A stretch of DNA of 64,000 bases from Deltaproteobacteria bacterium (lineage in GTDB: Bacteria; Myxococcota_A; Polyangia; Polyangiales; Polyangiaceae): positions 1 to 64,000 of the forward strand of contig JACRCQ010000030.1 of NCBI GenBank assembly GCA_016218915.1. The letters run 5' to 3'. The translations under genes were made by a program, and so were the position numbers. Below are positions 1-8,520 of this stretch, one piece after another. Every line of letters begins with the position of its first letter. Within the stretch, counting starts at the first letter, position 1. The notes beneath the pieces are model-generated. The model had not been told where the DNA came from. It made no database searches and saw only the letters and a program-made list of their open reading frames with translations.

Positions 1-104
1 AGGCGAGCGGGGCCGGCATCGCGGTGATGCACCCCATCTGCGAAGCGCTTCGGCGGGGCGATCCCGTCGAAGCGCTGCGGTTGCTACGACAGCACCGGCC
101 CTGA
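1..104 (+). CDS. C-terminal fragment of an unidentified protein
   Basis: Codons read from base 3 give 33 residues that end RLLRQHRP before a TGA at 102-104. The start lies outside the window. The fragment is helical and Arg/Leu-rich, with a short stretch MHPICEALRRGD. It is too short to identify. It may belong to the integrative element that ends at the tRNA-Gly or to flanking DNA. Confidence 0.45.
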   Translation, partial: ASGAGIAVMHPICEALRRGDPVEALRLLRQHRP

Positions 105-180
105 CGTTCTACCCGTCAACCCATCCCCGAAACGCTTTCCTACGCCGCGCACGGCCCGGCGTTCGGCAGCCTCGCGGCGG

Positions 181-293
181 ACGCAAGAAAGCCCATCGGT
201 CGCGAGCTGAGGAGTTGCGTACTACCTGGAGGTGCGCGGCCGATGGGCTCGACGGTGTTGTAGCACCGTACGCAAGAAAGCCCCATGGTCGCG
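181..293. repeat. Direct and inverted repeats upstream of the DUF4145 gene
   Basis: Two near-identical 24-base copies lie at 181-204 and 270-293; both begin ACGCAAGAAAGCCC and end GGTCGCG. Within the same stretch, 190-204 and 235-249 form a 15-base inverted repeat with one mismatch. The surrounding bases 105-441 hold no convincing gene. The function is unknown; a remnant of a small mobile element or a regulatory array are possible. Confidence 0.5.
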
Positions 294-359
294 CTTGCTG
301 GCGTGGAGGCAACCGCGCGCGGCCTGGGGCTTGCGGTACTGTGCCACGCCGTGGTGGTT

Positions 360-383
360 CCGCCACAACCCGGGTTGTGGCGG
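360..383. promoter_or_regulatory. Perfect 24-base palindrome, candidate operator
   Basis: Bases 360-371 (ending CACAACCC) are exactly complementary to 372-383 with no spacer. The palindrome sits about 60 bases before the DUF4145 start. A spacer-free palindrome suits a dimeric regulator better than a terminator hairpin. It could also be a recombination site. No regulator gene is paired with it in the window. Confidence 0.35.
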
Positions 384-441
384 CGCCAGCCATTGACGGC
401 AGCGCTCGACCGCGGTTTCCTTCGCCTTGAGGGAAGCAAGG

Positions 442-1089
442 ATGACAACGTTCTATTGTCCCGAGTGCAACGCGCGTGTGCAGCTCGTCATCGAGAAAAC
501 CTACTCCTTCGGCGGCAACGAAAGTACGCCCGAGTGCGCCCAGGCTCGCTTCGGGCACTGCGCGCTCTGCCAGCAACCTGCGTTGCTTCGCTTCATCGAG
601 ACCGGCGTAGATGCGAACGGGTTTCCGACAGCGGAGTTCGACATCCAACTCTTTCCAGCCGCTCTCGCGCGGATCAACGCGGCCCTACCGGAGCGGGTTG
701 AGGAGTCATACATCGAGGCGATGAAGTGTGCGGGCGCTCAAGCTTGGCTTGCGGCGGCGGTCATGGTGCGGCGTACGTTGGAAGCGATCGGACAAGAGTT
801 TGATCCGAAGGCCAGAAGGTTGTTCGATGGCCTTGCGAAGATGAAGGAGCAGGGCGTTATCAGCGAGGAGCTTTGGCGTTGGGGCGAAGCCCTTCGATTC
901 CTCGGGAACACGGGCGCACACCCCTCCGGCGACAAGATTCAGGATGCGGACGCGAAGGACGCGGTCGAGTTCTTGAACGCCATCATCCAGAACATCTACG
1001 TGCTGCGCCCGAAGTTCCAGGCGATGCAGGCGCGTCGTCCGCTGTCACCGCGGACACCCGAGAAGCCGCCAGCCGACGCCGACCATTGA
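442..1089 (+). CDS. DUF4145 domain protein with zinc ribbon
   Basis: 215 residues. The N-terminus has a zinc ribbon, with CPEC near residue 6 and a second pair, CALC, about 35 residues later. It is followed by an all-helical DUF4145 domain, roughly residues 90-200, with the typical HPSGDKI segment after GNTGA. DUF4145 occurs alone or in restriction subunits on mobile islands; its activity is not established. The ATG at 442 has a purine-rich GAGGGAAGCAAGG just ahead; a TTG at 427 would add five residues. It lies inside the integrated element, so a defence-related or island-maintenance role is a guess. Confidence 0.8.
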   Translation: MTTFYCPECNARVQLVIEKTYSFGGNESTPECAQARFGHCALCQQPALLRFIETGVDANGFPTAEFDIQLFPAALARINAALPERVEESYIEAMKCAGAQAWLAAAVMVRRTLEAIGQEFDPKARRLFDGLAKMKEQGVISEELWRWGEALRFLGNTGAHPSGDKIQDADAKDAVEFLNAIIQNIYVLRPKFQAMQARRPLSPRTPEKPPADADH

Positions 1090-1162
1090 CGCGGGCCGTC
1101 TGGGCGCGTGTGATGCCACGGGGGTGCGGCGGTCGTGCTCCCGAATTCGCAAGAGGTGATCC

Positions 1163-1588
1163 ATGGGGCCATATTCGACGACTGCGACCGTTCACCTGCA
1201 CTCACCGTCCAGGCGTCCGTTGCCCGGTGGTGGATTTGAGGATGTTCCCGGCATCGCGGCTTCGGCTCCCCTGGAGTGGAACGAGTCGAATCTTCATAGT
1301 CGGCCGGAGGTCGTTGGCGCTCCGGAAGGAACCATCGCGCGATCTGTCCTGGTCACGGCGGGAAAGCTGAACCCAGGGGTGCTGAGTCTCCGCGTGACGG
1401 TGCGATGGTCGGCGGGAGGAAAAGCAACAAGTCAGATCTTGGCGCCGTTCGCGCTTGAACCGGGTGGCACACGAGAGATCTCCTTCACGAACATGCACGC
1501 TGCGCCGAGCATCGTTGCGCTGCTAGCGGTCGGCGATGACAGCGCCCGCAAGGGCGCCTACGAAGCCACCATTGAACTGCGGTTCTGA
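1163..1588 (+). CDS. Hypothetical protein, beta-rich, 141 residues
   Basis: I do not recognise this protein. It has no signal peptide, no membrane segment and no Cys residues. The C-terminal half alternates hydrophobic and polar residues (VLVTAGKL, SLRVTVRW, YEATIELRF), as in a beta-sandwich. An AGAGGTGA ribosome site lies four bases before the ATG, which supports it as a real gene. It sits between the DUF4145 gene and the small regulator in the integrated element. Confidence 0.5.
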   Translation: MGPYSTTATVHLHSPSRRPLPGGGFEDVPGIAASAPLEWNESNLHSRPEVVGAPEGTIARSVLVTAGKLNPGVLSLRVTVRWSAGGKATSQILAPFALEPGGTREISFTNMHAAPSIVALLAVGDDSARKGAYEATIELRF

Positions 1589-1632
1589 CGACGCACGTTG
1601 CGCGTGGTAGGACGCTGCGCTACCATGATCGC

Positions 1633-1827
1633 ATGACGCGCATCGATCCCGTTTCGGTCCGGTTCAACGAGGAAGACTGGCAGGTGATCCGCGAGCTGCA
1701 GAAGCGCACCGGACTCACCACGGCGGACCTGCTCCGCATGTCGATCCGAATGCTCCGCGAACAACTGAACGCGATGCCCAAGGTCAAGGTTCCGCTGAGC
1801 AAGGCAAAGCGAGCCAGACCCGCATAA
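1633..1827 (+). CDS. Small ribbon-helix-helix-like protein
   Basis: 64 residues. The pattern SVRFNEEDWQVIRELQ, then TGLTTADLLRMSIRML, is the beta-strand plus two helices expected of an Arc/CopG-type fold, followed by a basic tail. Proteins of this size next to an integrase usually act as regulators, antitoxins or directionality factors. No toxin gene lies beside it. The gene ends about 85 bases before the integrase start and could be co-transcribed with it. The fold is inferred from sequence pattern only. Confidence 0.6.
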   Translation: MTRIDPVSVRFNEEDWQVIRELQKRTGLTTADLLRMSIRMLREQLNAMPKVKVPLSKAKRARPA

Positions 1828-1912
1828 CTGAGGGATGCCCGGACGACGAAACGAAAGCGCCCCGGCACTGCGCCAACAGCCCGGGGCATGGTCAACGAAA
1901 GTGAGGCTTCCG

Positions 1913-3385
1913 ATGACGAACGAAAACCTAGCACAGCCGACGAAACCCATACCGGCCTTCAACCTGTGGGAACGCTCGCCCGGCCGCTGGATCCTCAAGT
2001 ACCTGGACCCCGCCGGTTCCAAGCGGTGGCTGCAGCATCGCGTTCCCGTCACGCCTGACACCCGCACCCGCCGGCAGGTCGAAGCCTACGCGGTCGAGTG
2101 GTTGCGGCTGCTGGTGTGCGGCGGGGCCGTGGCGGTGCACGTCGAACCCAAGCCCAGCAAGGGGCCGACGCTCAACGCACTCGCGGAAGACTGGACGAAG
2201 CTGCGCGACGCGAACCCGCGGCTCGCGAAGTCGACGCGCGACGCGGACAAGTCGAACCTGGACAACCACGTGTTGCCGGCGCTCGGCAAGCTGGCGTTCA
2301 GCGAGCTGACGACGGGCGTGCTTCGCCGGTTCGTGCGCGAGCTTCGCGACAAGCGGTCTGCCGGCACGGTGCGCAACGTGCTCGGCACGCTGTCGAGCTT
2401 CTGTCAGGACGCGATGGCGGAAGAATGGATCGGCCTGCCGGCCAACCCGGTTCGGCATCCGTCCGTCACGCGCGAGCTTCCCGACAAGGAACCGACCGAA
2501 CCCCTGCCGGTGCCGCGCGAAGGTGCGGAGCGGATCATCACCAGCGATCTGGTCCCGGCGGAGCGGCGCATCCGGTACGCGTTCGCCGTGCTGACCGGGA
2601 TGCGGATCGGCGAGATGGCGGCGCTCCTCTGGCAGGACATCGAAGGGCTGGACGGCGACGCGGCGACGATCACGGTGAACAAGTCGCAACGCGAGGGCGT
2701 GAAGGGTGACGGCAAGACGCACCGCAAGGGGCACCGCGTGCTGCCGGTCCACAGCCAGCTCGCGCCGCTCCTGCGGGCGTGGCACGCGTCCGGTTGGGCG
2801 GTGTGCTTCGGACACCGGCCGCGTCCGTCCGATCCAGTGTTCAAGGACCTGAACGAGGTGAAGAACGCCCACGCTGGCCGCTACATCCAACGCGACCTGG
2901 TCAAGGTCGGGTGCTCGGACAAGGTCGGCGACGTGTCGCTCGACTTTCATGGCCTGCGCAAGTCCTTCCGGACGTGGCTCGAATCCGCGGGCGTCAACGA
3001 GGCCACGGCCGATGCGATGCTGGGCCACACCGGAGGGTCGGTTGCTCGGCGCCACTACATAGGCCGCGACCTTGACGCTTGGCGACGGGCCGTTGACGCC
3101 ATCCGGTTGGACCTGTCGTCGGGCGAGGTCGTGGCGCTCCCGGTCCGGCTGGCTGCGAACGCGGGGCCGGAGTCGCAGCAGGTGGAGAAAGGTGCGACGG
3201 AAAGCGACGGGTCACGGGCCTCGCATGGTGCGGGTTTTGGTGCAACCCGCACCATGGCCGCACCATGCTCAAACGTGAAGCGGCCGGATTCCTTGAGAAA
3301 TCCGGCCGCTAATAAGGGAGCGGGACACGGGATTCGAACCCGCGACCCCCAGCTTGGGAAGCTAGTGCTCTACCAACTGAGCTAG
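1913..3385 (+). CDS. Tyrosine recombinase/integrase, C-terminus encoded by the tRNA gene
   Basis: 490 residues. The N-terminal arm-binding-like region spans about 15-65, the helical core-binding domain about 84-185 and the catalytic domain about 205-400. The active-site set is visible: R231 in GMRIGEM, H346 and R349 in HGLRK, H372 in LGHTGG and the nucleophile Y382 in HYIG. About 90 residues follow Tyr382 with no recognisable domain, and the last 22 or so are read from the antisense strand of the tRNA-Gly gene. Integration has therefore probably joined the phage reading frame to host sequence. A longer start at 1835 is possible, but the ATG at 1913 fits family length better. It should catalyse site-specific integration and excision at the tRNA. 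Confidence 0.9.
   Translation: MTNENLAQPTKPIPAFNLWERSPGRWILKYLDPAGSKRWLQHRVPVTPDTRTRRQVEAYAVEWLRLLVCGGAVAVHVEPKPSKGPTLNALAEDWTKLRDANPRLAKSTRDADKSNLDNHVLPALGKLAFSELTTGVLRRFVRELRDKRSAGTVRNVLGTLSSFCQDAMAEEWIGLPANPVRHPSVTRELPDKEPTEPLPVPREGAERIITSDLVPAERRIRYAFAVLTGMRIGEMAALLWQDIEGLDGDAATITVNKSQREGVKGDGKTHRKGHRVLPVHSQLAPLLRAWHASGWAVCFGHRPRPSDPVFKDLNEVKNAHAGRYIQRDLVKVGCSDKVGDVSLDFHGLRKSFRTWLESAGVNEATADAMLGHTGGSVARRHYIGRDLDAWRRAVDAIRLDLSSGEVVALPVRLAANAGPESQQVEKGATESDGSRASHGAGFGATRTMAAPCSNVKRPDSLRNPAANKGAGHGIRTRDPQLGKLVLYQLS
3280..3309. terminator. GC-rich hairpin beside the tRNA-Gly 3' end
   Basis: Bases 3280-3290 (GCGGCCGGATT) pair perfectly with 3299-3309 across an 8-base loop. The hairpin starts 9 bases beyond the tRNA 3' end on the minus strand, so it could end tRNA transcription. 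It also lies inside the integrase reading frame. There is no strong U-tract. It could instead belong to the attachment region. Confidence 0.45.
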
Positions 3386-3391
3386 TCCCGC
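3319..3391 (-). tRNA. tRNA-Gly (anticodon CCC)
   Basis: Read on the minus strand it folds as a complete cloverleaf. The acceptor stem GCGGGAC pairs with GTCCCGC, the D arm is GCTCAGTTGGTAGAGC, and the anticodon loop TTCCCAA gives anticodon CCC. The T arm is GCGGGTTCGAATCCCGT. The discriminator base is T, as usual for glycine. The CCA end is not encoded (CCC follows). The integrase gene abuts and overlaps it, so it is the likely integration target. Confidence 0.95.
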
Positions 3392-3508
3392 AGAATCGAG
3401 GGCCTCTCATAAGCCGTGGACACGCCTGCTGTCAACATGCAGGCGCGAAAGGTCGCCATGCATCCGCGCAATGCGGCTAGATCGTCTCGTCTTCCGAAGA
3501 GATGCGCG

Positions 3509-3841
3509 TCACGCCGCAGCGGTGAGCGGCATTCCTTGCGACACGCAATCGATCATCTTGCGGGTGACCCGCGCGCGGCGCTCGTCGTTGTTCCGCTCAC
3601 GCAGCCAAAGTGCGTGACGCAACGCCTGCACCGCTTCCTCGTGTTTGGAAAGCCGAAACAGCGCATCTCCCAGCCGTGTCCATAGCGCCGCGTCGTATTC
3701 GTCGATCAGACACGCCTGCCGCAGGGCATTGGCCTCTGCACGGCGGTCGCCCTTGCGCCTGGCGTTGTTCGCGCGCGCAACGGCTCCGGCGACCGGATCC
3801 ACGGTCGGGGACTGGAGCTTTCGGGCGGGGCGACGACGCAT
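3509..3841 (-). CDS. Small TPR-like protein
   Basis: 110 residues. A basic N-terminus (MRRRPARKLQ) is followed by about two tetratricopeptide-like helix pairs. One covers about 25-50 (AEANALRQACLIDEYDAALW) and the next about 55-85 (LGDALFRLSKHEEAVQALRHA). There is no signal peptide or catalytic motif. It probably mediates a protein-protein contact, but the partner is unknown. It is the first gene on the chromosome side of the tRNA-Gly. Confidence 0.6.
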   Translation of the reverse strand: MRRRPARKLQSPTVDPVAGAVARANNARRKGDRRAEANALRQACLIDEYDAALWTRLGDALFRLSKHEEAVQALRHALWLRERNNDERRARVTRKMIDCVSQGMPLTAAA

Positions 3842-3950
3842 TGCGGGGACCTTTTCCTATCTGGGAACGGACGAACGGCAAAGTTCCTTACGACGAACGA
3901 GCGACTGTTGAACGCACTCAGCGATTCGGTTTGCGATGATCGTGCCAGGT

Positions 3951-4004
3951 CTCGAGCGCTCGAGCTGATGGTCGGCTTGCGCGGTTTTGCACATCCAAAC
4001 CGCG
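3951..4004. repeat. Palindrome and hairpin in the 3842-4123 intergenic gap
   Basis: The gap 3842-4123 contains no supportable gene. It holds a perfect 14-base palindrome at 3951-3964 (CTCGAGCGCTCGAG) and a hairpin in which 3980-3987 (CGCGGTTT) pairs with 3997-4004. The hairpin is about 120 bases past the stop of the L,D-transpeptidase gene and could be its terminator. The palindrome may be an operator for the TPR gene. Confidence 0.35.
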
Positions 4005-4123
4005 GGCAAACGCCTGGTGCCTGCGCTGCGCATTCACTCTCACCGCGATCTGCCGATCATGGTGTGGTTGCCGCGCCCGATCAAAATGGACTGACACGCG
4101 AGCACGAAACGTTACCGGGCGCT

Positions 4124-5752
4124 TCAGCGGTGGATGAATACCTTGGTGCCCAGCCCTGTGGCGGGTGCTCCGCTCACGCCGCTCCACTCATCGGGGATCT
4201 TCGGCTCAACCCAGTCGAACACGTAGCGTGCGTCGATCGGCGACAGGTTGATGCAGCCGCCGCTCTTGGGCTGCCCGAAGTCCTCGTGCCAGTACGCGCC
4301 GTGGATTGCGAACGGCATGCGGAAGTAGAGCGTGTAGGGGACGTCCGCGATCCAGCTCTTCTCCGGAAACGGCGTCTTCTCAGGCGTCATCGTGGTCTCT
4401 CGCACCTTGTAGTTGATGCGGTAGATGCCGAGCGGCGTGTGGCTTCCCTTGACCAGCTCCTCGTTGGTCTTGGCCGTGGCTGGCGGCACTCCGCCAGCGC
4501 CCGGAGACATCAACGTGCTGAACACCGGCTTGGAGCCCACGTACAGGGTGAGCGTGCCCTTGTCGATCGATGCGTCGATCCACTTCTCGTCCGGTGCCAC
4601 CGAGAACGGGAGCTGCCCAGGAAGATCGACAACCGACACATCGCTCGCTTTGATGAAGAGCCCCTGATCCCTGGTCTCGAGCCAGGTGGTTCCGCCCTTT
4701 TCGACCTTCTGCCCGGTGAGCCCCACCCACGTGCGAACCGGCCAATGGTCGCCGGTCGGGGCAAAGCTTCCATCGTCAGCCTTGCGGTACTTCGCCTTGG
4801 CTTCCTTGCGAATCCATCCGATGGGCAAGGGCGTCTCTGCGGTCAGCTCCAGTCCGCGGAACGACGAAGGCCGGAACGGGCGCACCCGGTCCGCGGACAC
4901 GAGCGACAGGTCAGGGGACACCAGAAACACGCGTCCGCCTACGTCGATCGCACTCCGATAGGAGAGCATGGCGCCTTCTGGGATTTCCCAGCGGAGGGTC
5001 CCGGCTCGCTGCCCGGGCATGCGGGGGAACTCTCCGGACGAGGCGAAGTAGGGATTTGGATCCGCGCCTGCGATGGTGTCGTCGGTTGCGAGTTCTTCGT
5101 GTCCTGACCGCGGCTTGTGGTGTCGTGGGATCTTGTCGAGCCTTCGGTAGCCACGCTCGATGCGGGCTTGCTGGTCAGCGTCCGGCACACGCCCGTACAT
5201 CGGCGCGCCTGTGGAGTAGGCGTAGCGATAGGGGAAGGCCGACGTGCGATCCGGTACGAGCGAGGCGAGCGCCTTGAATGGCTCCTTGTCGAGATCTAGG
5301 GTGGCCTTGCCGTCAAAGCACACGAACCCGCGGGGCTCGACCTCGTACCAGCGGGGGCAACCCTCGCCTTGAAGCGGCTCTGTTGCGCGAAGGGTGACCG
5401 CGGTGCCTGGACGGATCGAGCCGATCGGTTCCGACTTTCGGGACGGGCGCGGGTAGATCCAGGTGACGCGTCCAATGGAACCGATCCGTGGGCGGGACAC
5501 GGCCCGCTCCCCAACGGTCGCGGCACCATCGGCGGCGGTCGCGGCTCCGTCAGCTCCGGTTGCCGATGCGCTCGCATCTCCGACCGTTGGATTCGCCTCA
5601 CCCACCCCGGCATCCAGCGACTTCGCGTGGGCGCCGGGGTCGACCGTCGGCCTGGGTGCAGCAGCCGACTGCCTCTGCGATGAGCTCCGATCGCCGGAGC
5701 ACGCTGCTACCCAGAGCAACGGCATGGCGGCGAGCAGAAGAATCGGACGCAT
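4124..5752 (-). CDS. L,D-transpeptidase (YkuD) lipoprotein
   Basis: 542 residues. The signal peptide ends in the lipobox VAAC (Cys18), so it is probably a periplasm-facing lipoprotein. A Pro/Ala linker and an SH3-like stretch (IGRVTWIYPRPSR onward, about 90-155) precede a long middle region. The C-terminal YkuD domain has His484 in HGAYWH and the catalytic Cys500 in SGGCINLS. The family makes or remodels 3-3 peptidoglycan cross-links or attaches proteins to peptidoglycan. The protein is much longer than typical YkuD enzymes because of the N-terminal modules. It lies about 30 bases downstream of pgi on the same strand. Confidence 0.88.
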   Translation of the reverse strand: MRPILLLAAMPLLWVAACSGDRSSSQRQSAAAPRPTVDPGAHAKSLDAGVGEANPTVGDASASATGADGAATAADGAATVGERAVSRPRIGSIGRVTWIYPRPSRKSEPIGSIRPGTAVTLRATEPLQGEGCPRWYEVEPRGFVCFDGKATLDLDKEPFKALASLVPDRTSAFPYRYAYSTGAPMYGRVPDADQQARIERGYRRLDKIPRHHKPRSGHEELATDDTIAGADPNPYFASSGEFPRMPGQRAGTLRWEIPEGAMLSYRSAIDVGGRVFLVSPDLSLVSADRVRPFRPSSFRGLELTAETPLPIGWIRKEAKAKYRKADDGSFAPTGDHWPVRTWVGLTGQKVEKGGTTWLETRDQGLFIKASDVSVVDLPGQLPFSVAPDEKWIDASIDKGTLTLYVGSKPVFSTLMSPGAGGVPPATAKTNEELVKGSHTPLGIYRINYKVRETTMTPEKTPFPEKSWIADVPYTLYFRMPFAIHGAYWHEDFGQPKSGGCINLSPIDARYVFDWVEPKIPDEWSGVSGAPATGLGTKVFIHR

Positions 5753-5781
5753 GATGGGGTGCAGCCTGAAGGACTTGGGGA

Positions 5782-7362
5782 TCAGCGCATGAGGTATGAA
5801 GCGTCGAACGGCCCGGCGCCAGGCTGTTTGAGCAGACCTCGCTCAGGATTGGCCGCGAAGTGCTCGACGATGTGGAAGATCGTCTCGACGTCGTCGGGCG
5901 CGTTGAGGGCACTCGCGATCTGCTCGACCTTGTAGGGCTTGCCTTTGTTGGTGGTGAGCAGCTCGATGACGCGAAGCTGCAGGGCGATGACCAGGCCGGC
6001 AGCCTTCTTGCCCGCTTCCACGCCGGGCTGGTGGTACGCGTTGATGCCAGCAAGCGACGCATAGAATCCGACTGCGCGCTCGTACAGGGCGATGAGCACG
6101 CCAATCGCGCGCGCGTTCACATCGTCGATGACGATGGTGACTGACTCCCGGTCGTTGTCGAACAGCGCGTTGCGCGTGCCGAGGAAGAACCCGAGCAGGT
6201 AGTCTCCGCTCGTGACCGCTGGCTCGACCTCGATCGAGGCGCCCTGTCGGTCGTGCAGAACGTCGATGAACGTGACGAAGAAGTTGTTCACGCCTTCGCG
6301 CAGCTGCTGGACGTAGGCGTGCTGATCGGTCGAGCCCTTGTTGCCGTAGACGGCGATACCCTGGCGCACGACGTTACCAGCGAGGTCGCGTCCCTTGCCG
6401 AGCGATTCCATGACGAGCTGTTGCAGGTAGCGGGTGAGCAGCTCGAGGCGGTCCTTGTAGGGGAGCACGACCATGTCGCGGGGGACTGCGTGCATCCACA
6501 TCAAGGCCAGGAGCATGGAGGGGTTGGTGCGCAGGTCGTGGCTGCGGGTCACCTCGTCGCAATCCCGTGCCCCCTTGAGCATCGCTTCGATGTCGAACCC
6601 CTGCAGCGCAGCAGGCAGGAGACCAACGACCGAGGTCTCGCTGGTGCGTCCGCCGATCCAGTCCCACATGGGGAACCGCTCGAGCCATTTTTCGGCGACG
6701 GCGAGCTTGTCGAGGGCGCTGCCCTGCTGTGTGACCGCGACGGTCTGCGGGGCGAAGGGGACGCCGGCGAGCTCGAATGCGTGCTTTGCTTCGAGCATGC
6801 CGTTGCGCGTCTCCTTGGTGCCGCCCGACTTGGAGATCACGAGCACGAGGGTCTCGGCGAATCGGTCCTTGCCGATGCGTGCCAGGACGCGATCCATGCC
6901 GTCGGGATCCGTGTTGTCGAAGAAGAAGACATCCATCGGATCCGACGGTGATTGAAGGGCAGAGGAGACGAACTGGGGGCCGAGGGCCGAGCCGCCGATT
7001 CCGATGATGAGAAGGTGCTTGAAGCGTTCGGCCTTGGGGGGGCGGATCCTGCCCTGATGGACATCGGCGGCGAAGCGTTGGACCTTGGCGAGGCACTGCT
7101 CGATCTCGGCACGCGCTTCGCTGGTGGGTGCCATGGCTGGGTTGCGCAGCCAGTAGTGCCCGACCTGGCGTTTCTCGTCGGGGTTGGCAAAGGCCCCTTT
7201 TTCGAGGGCGTCCATGGACTCGAACGCGCGCTTCGCCGGCTCGTGCATCTCGTCGAAGTATCGGGGGCCGAACTTCATCCGGCTGACGTCGAGCGCGAGC
7301 CCGATCGAAGGGTGCACGGCGAGATGACGTTGAAACCGATCCCACATGAAGCGAGCGTCCAT
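5782..7362 (-). CDS. pgi: Glucose-6-phosphate isomerase
   Basis: 526 residues, close to the usual 500-550. It interconverts glucose-6-phosphate and fructose-6-phosphate in glycolysis and gluconeogenesis. The phosphosugar-binding SIS folds show as [11 protein letters not shown] and [11 protein letters not shown]. The active-site His is in [12 protein letters not shown] (about 348), and the C-terminal [12 protein letters not shown] segment is typical. The start was set by GGAGGA seven bases upstream of the ATG at 7362; the frame stays open further upstream to 7467 without family similarity. The cytosolic enzyme is separated by only about 80 bases from the LRR gene, so the two may share a transcript. 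Confidence 0.96.
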   Translation of the reverse strand: MDARFMWDRFQRHLAVHPSIGLALDVSRMKFGPRYFDEMHEPAKRAFESMDALEKGAFANPDEKRQVGHYWLRNPAMAPTSEARAEIEQCLAKVQRFAADVHQGRIRPPKAERFKHLLIIGIGGSALGPQFVSSALQSPSDPMDVFFFDNTDPDGMDRVLARIGKDRFAETLVLVISKSGGTKETRNGMLEAKHAFELAGVPFAPQTVAVTQQGSALDKLAVAEKWLERFPMWDWIGGRTSETSVVGLLPAALQGFDIEAMLKGARDCDEVTRSHDLRTNPSMLLALMWMHAVPRDMVVLPYKDRLELLTRYLQQLVMESLGKGRDLAGNVVRQGIAVYGNKGSTDQHAYVQQLREGVNNFFVTFIDVLHDRQGASIEVEPAVTSGDYLLGFFLGTRNALFDNDRESVTIVIDDVNARAIGVLIALYERAVGFYASLAGINAYHQPGVEAGKKAAGLVIALQLRVIELLTTNKGKPYKVEQIASALNAPDDVETIFHIVEHFAANPERGLLKQPGAGPFDASYLMR

Positions 7363-7441
7363 CGCAATTCCTCCGTGAATCAGGCGAGCCGGAAGCCGCC
7401 TTGCGCAACGTTTCACCCCGGCTGGGGCGGGCAGCGACGTT

Positions 7442-8371
7442 TCATCCGAAACGAGGCCGTCTGTCATCGATCACGATGCGTCGATCGAGTCGCGACGGCA
7501 GAGCACTCTCGGGCGAGTTGACGATGAGTGTTTGCAGGGAAGGGACCGCCGCGAGGATATCGGTCATTTCCTCGACCTCGACGACGTTGTCGCGAAGGTC
7601 GAGCCTGCGCAGCTTCGGGAACACGAGCACGGACCAGTCGAAGCCTTCGAGCTGGCAGCCGCAGAGCGTGAGCTGCTCCAGCTGGCCGAGCCCGCGCGTG
7701 CGAAGCAGCTCGCGGATGGCCCTGAGCACGGCCCCATCGCGGTGATACGACAAGTTGAGCTTGCGCAGCCTGGTGAGATGACGGCTGGAGGCGAGCGTTC
7801 GCACTGTGTCCGGCCCGTACTCGCAGCGCGCGAGGCTGAGGGTCTCCAGCCCTGCGCTTGCCTGGTTGTCGAAGAGGCGACGAGCCTCGGCCAGCCCGGT
7901 GTTGTTGATCACGAGGTACCGCAGCGCAGCGATGCGCTTGCTGCCGAAGAACCTGTCGAGCGAGGTGAGCTCCGGGGAAGATCGGATCTCGAGCTGGCGT
8001 AGGCGATCCACGAAGTCGCCGCGGGCGAGGCGAATATCGATGGCGTCGGACACCCCCCAAAGCTTGACCACTCGCAGCTTCGCCGCTGCGGGCGCGTCGA
8101 ACAAGGCGTCCACTGCATCGTCTTCGTCGGCAAAGCCCTGCAGCGCGATGGAGTCGAGCGACGCGAAACGGTTGGAAGTCAGCAGCGCGCGAAGACCGGA
8201 GATCCCCACGGAACCAGGAACGCGCAAGCAGCGGATGCTCGACACGTCCTGCGTCTTGAGCAGGTTGAGCACCCCATTCAGATCGAGACCACGACGCAGA
8301 GTCACGATCCACTTCTTGCTCTTGACCTTTACGTCGCTGGCCCAGGGCGCAAGGTCGCTCGGTGCACTCAT
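7442..8371 (-). CDS. Leucine-rich-repeat protein
   Basis: 309 residues with no signal peptide. From about residue 40 on there are repeated LRR units such as [53 protein letters not shown] and LRRLDLRDN, spaced about 25-30 residues. This is the pattern of the ribonuclease-inhibitor type of solenoid. It is probably a cytoplasmic protein-binding scaffold. Such LRR proteins are common in large myxobacterial genomes. No effector or catalytic domain is attached. Confidence 0.82.
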   Translation of the reverse strand: MSAPSDLAPWASDVKVKSKKWIVTLRRGLDLNGVLNLLKTQDVSSIRCLRVPGSVGISGLRALLTSNRFASLDSIALQGFADEDDAVDALFDAPAAAKLRVVKLWGVSDAIDIRLARGDFVDRLRQLEIRSSPELTSLDRFFGSKRIAALRYLVINNTGLAEARRLFDNQASAGLETLSLARCEYGPDTVRTLASSRHLTRLRKLNLSYHRDGAVLRAIRELLRTRGLGQLEQLTLCGCQLEGFDWSVLVFPKLRRLDLRDNVVEVEEMTDILAAVPSLQTLIVNSPESALPSRLDRRIVIDDRRPRFG

Positions 8372-8520
8372 GTCGGCTGCGTTAGCACGACTCCGCGGAG
8401 CACCAAAAGCACTTCGTTCCGGGCAGGGGTGTGCGGGCTGGGACGGGAATGTGGCTGCGTTGACGAAGCGGACCTCGTCTGGTAGGGCAGGGTGGGACGG
8501 CGTGTGTCAGGAGGCCTAGA

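Larger units (their letters stand above)
1..3391. mobile_element. Right end of an integrative element at tRNA-Gly
   Basis: A tyrosine integrase gene runs directly into the 3' half of a tRNA gene, the usual arrangement for a phage or genomic island integrated at a tRNA 3' end. The cargo visible here is a zinc-ribbon DUF4145 protein, an unrecognised 141-residue protein and a small ribbon-helix-helix-like protein. The left attachment site is outside the window, so size and type (prophage, ICE or island) cannot be told, and it is not certain that base 1 is still inside. No phage structural or conjugation gene is visible. Confidence 0.55.

Noticed and set aside
3908-5107. Long plus-strand open frame opposite the L,D-transpeptidase gene
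   Set aside because: It lies antisense to a protein with clear YkuD motifs, has no recognisable domain, and is Arg/His/Pro-rich as GC-rich shadow frames are.
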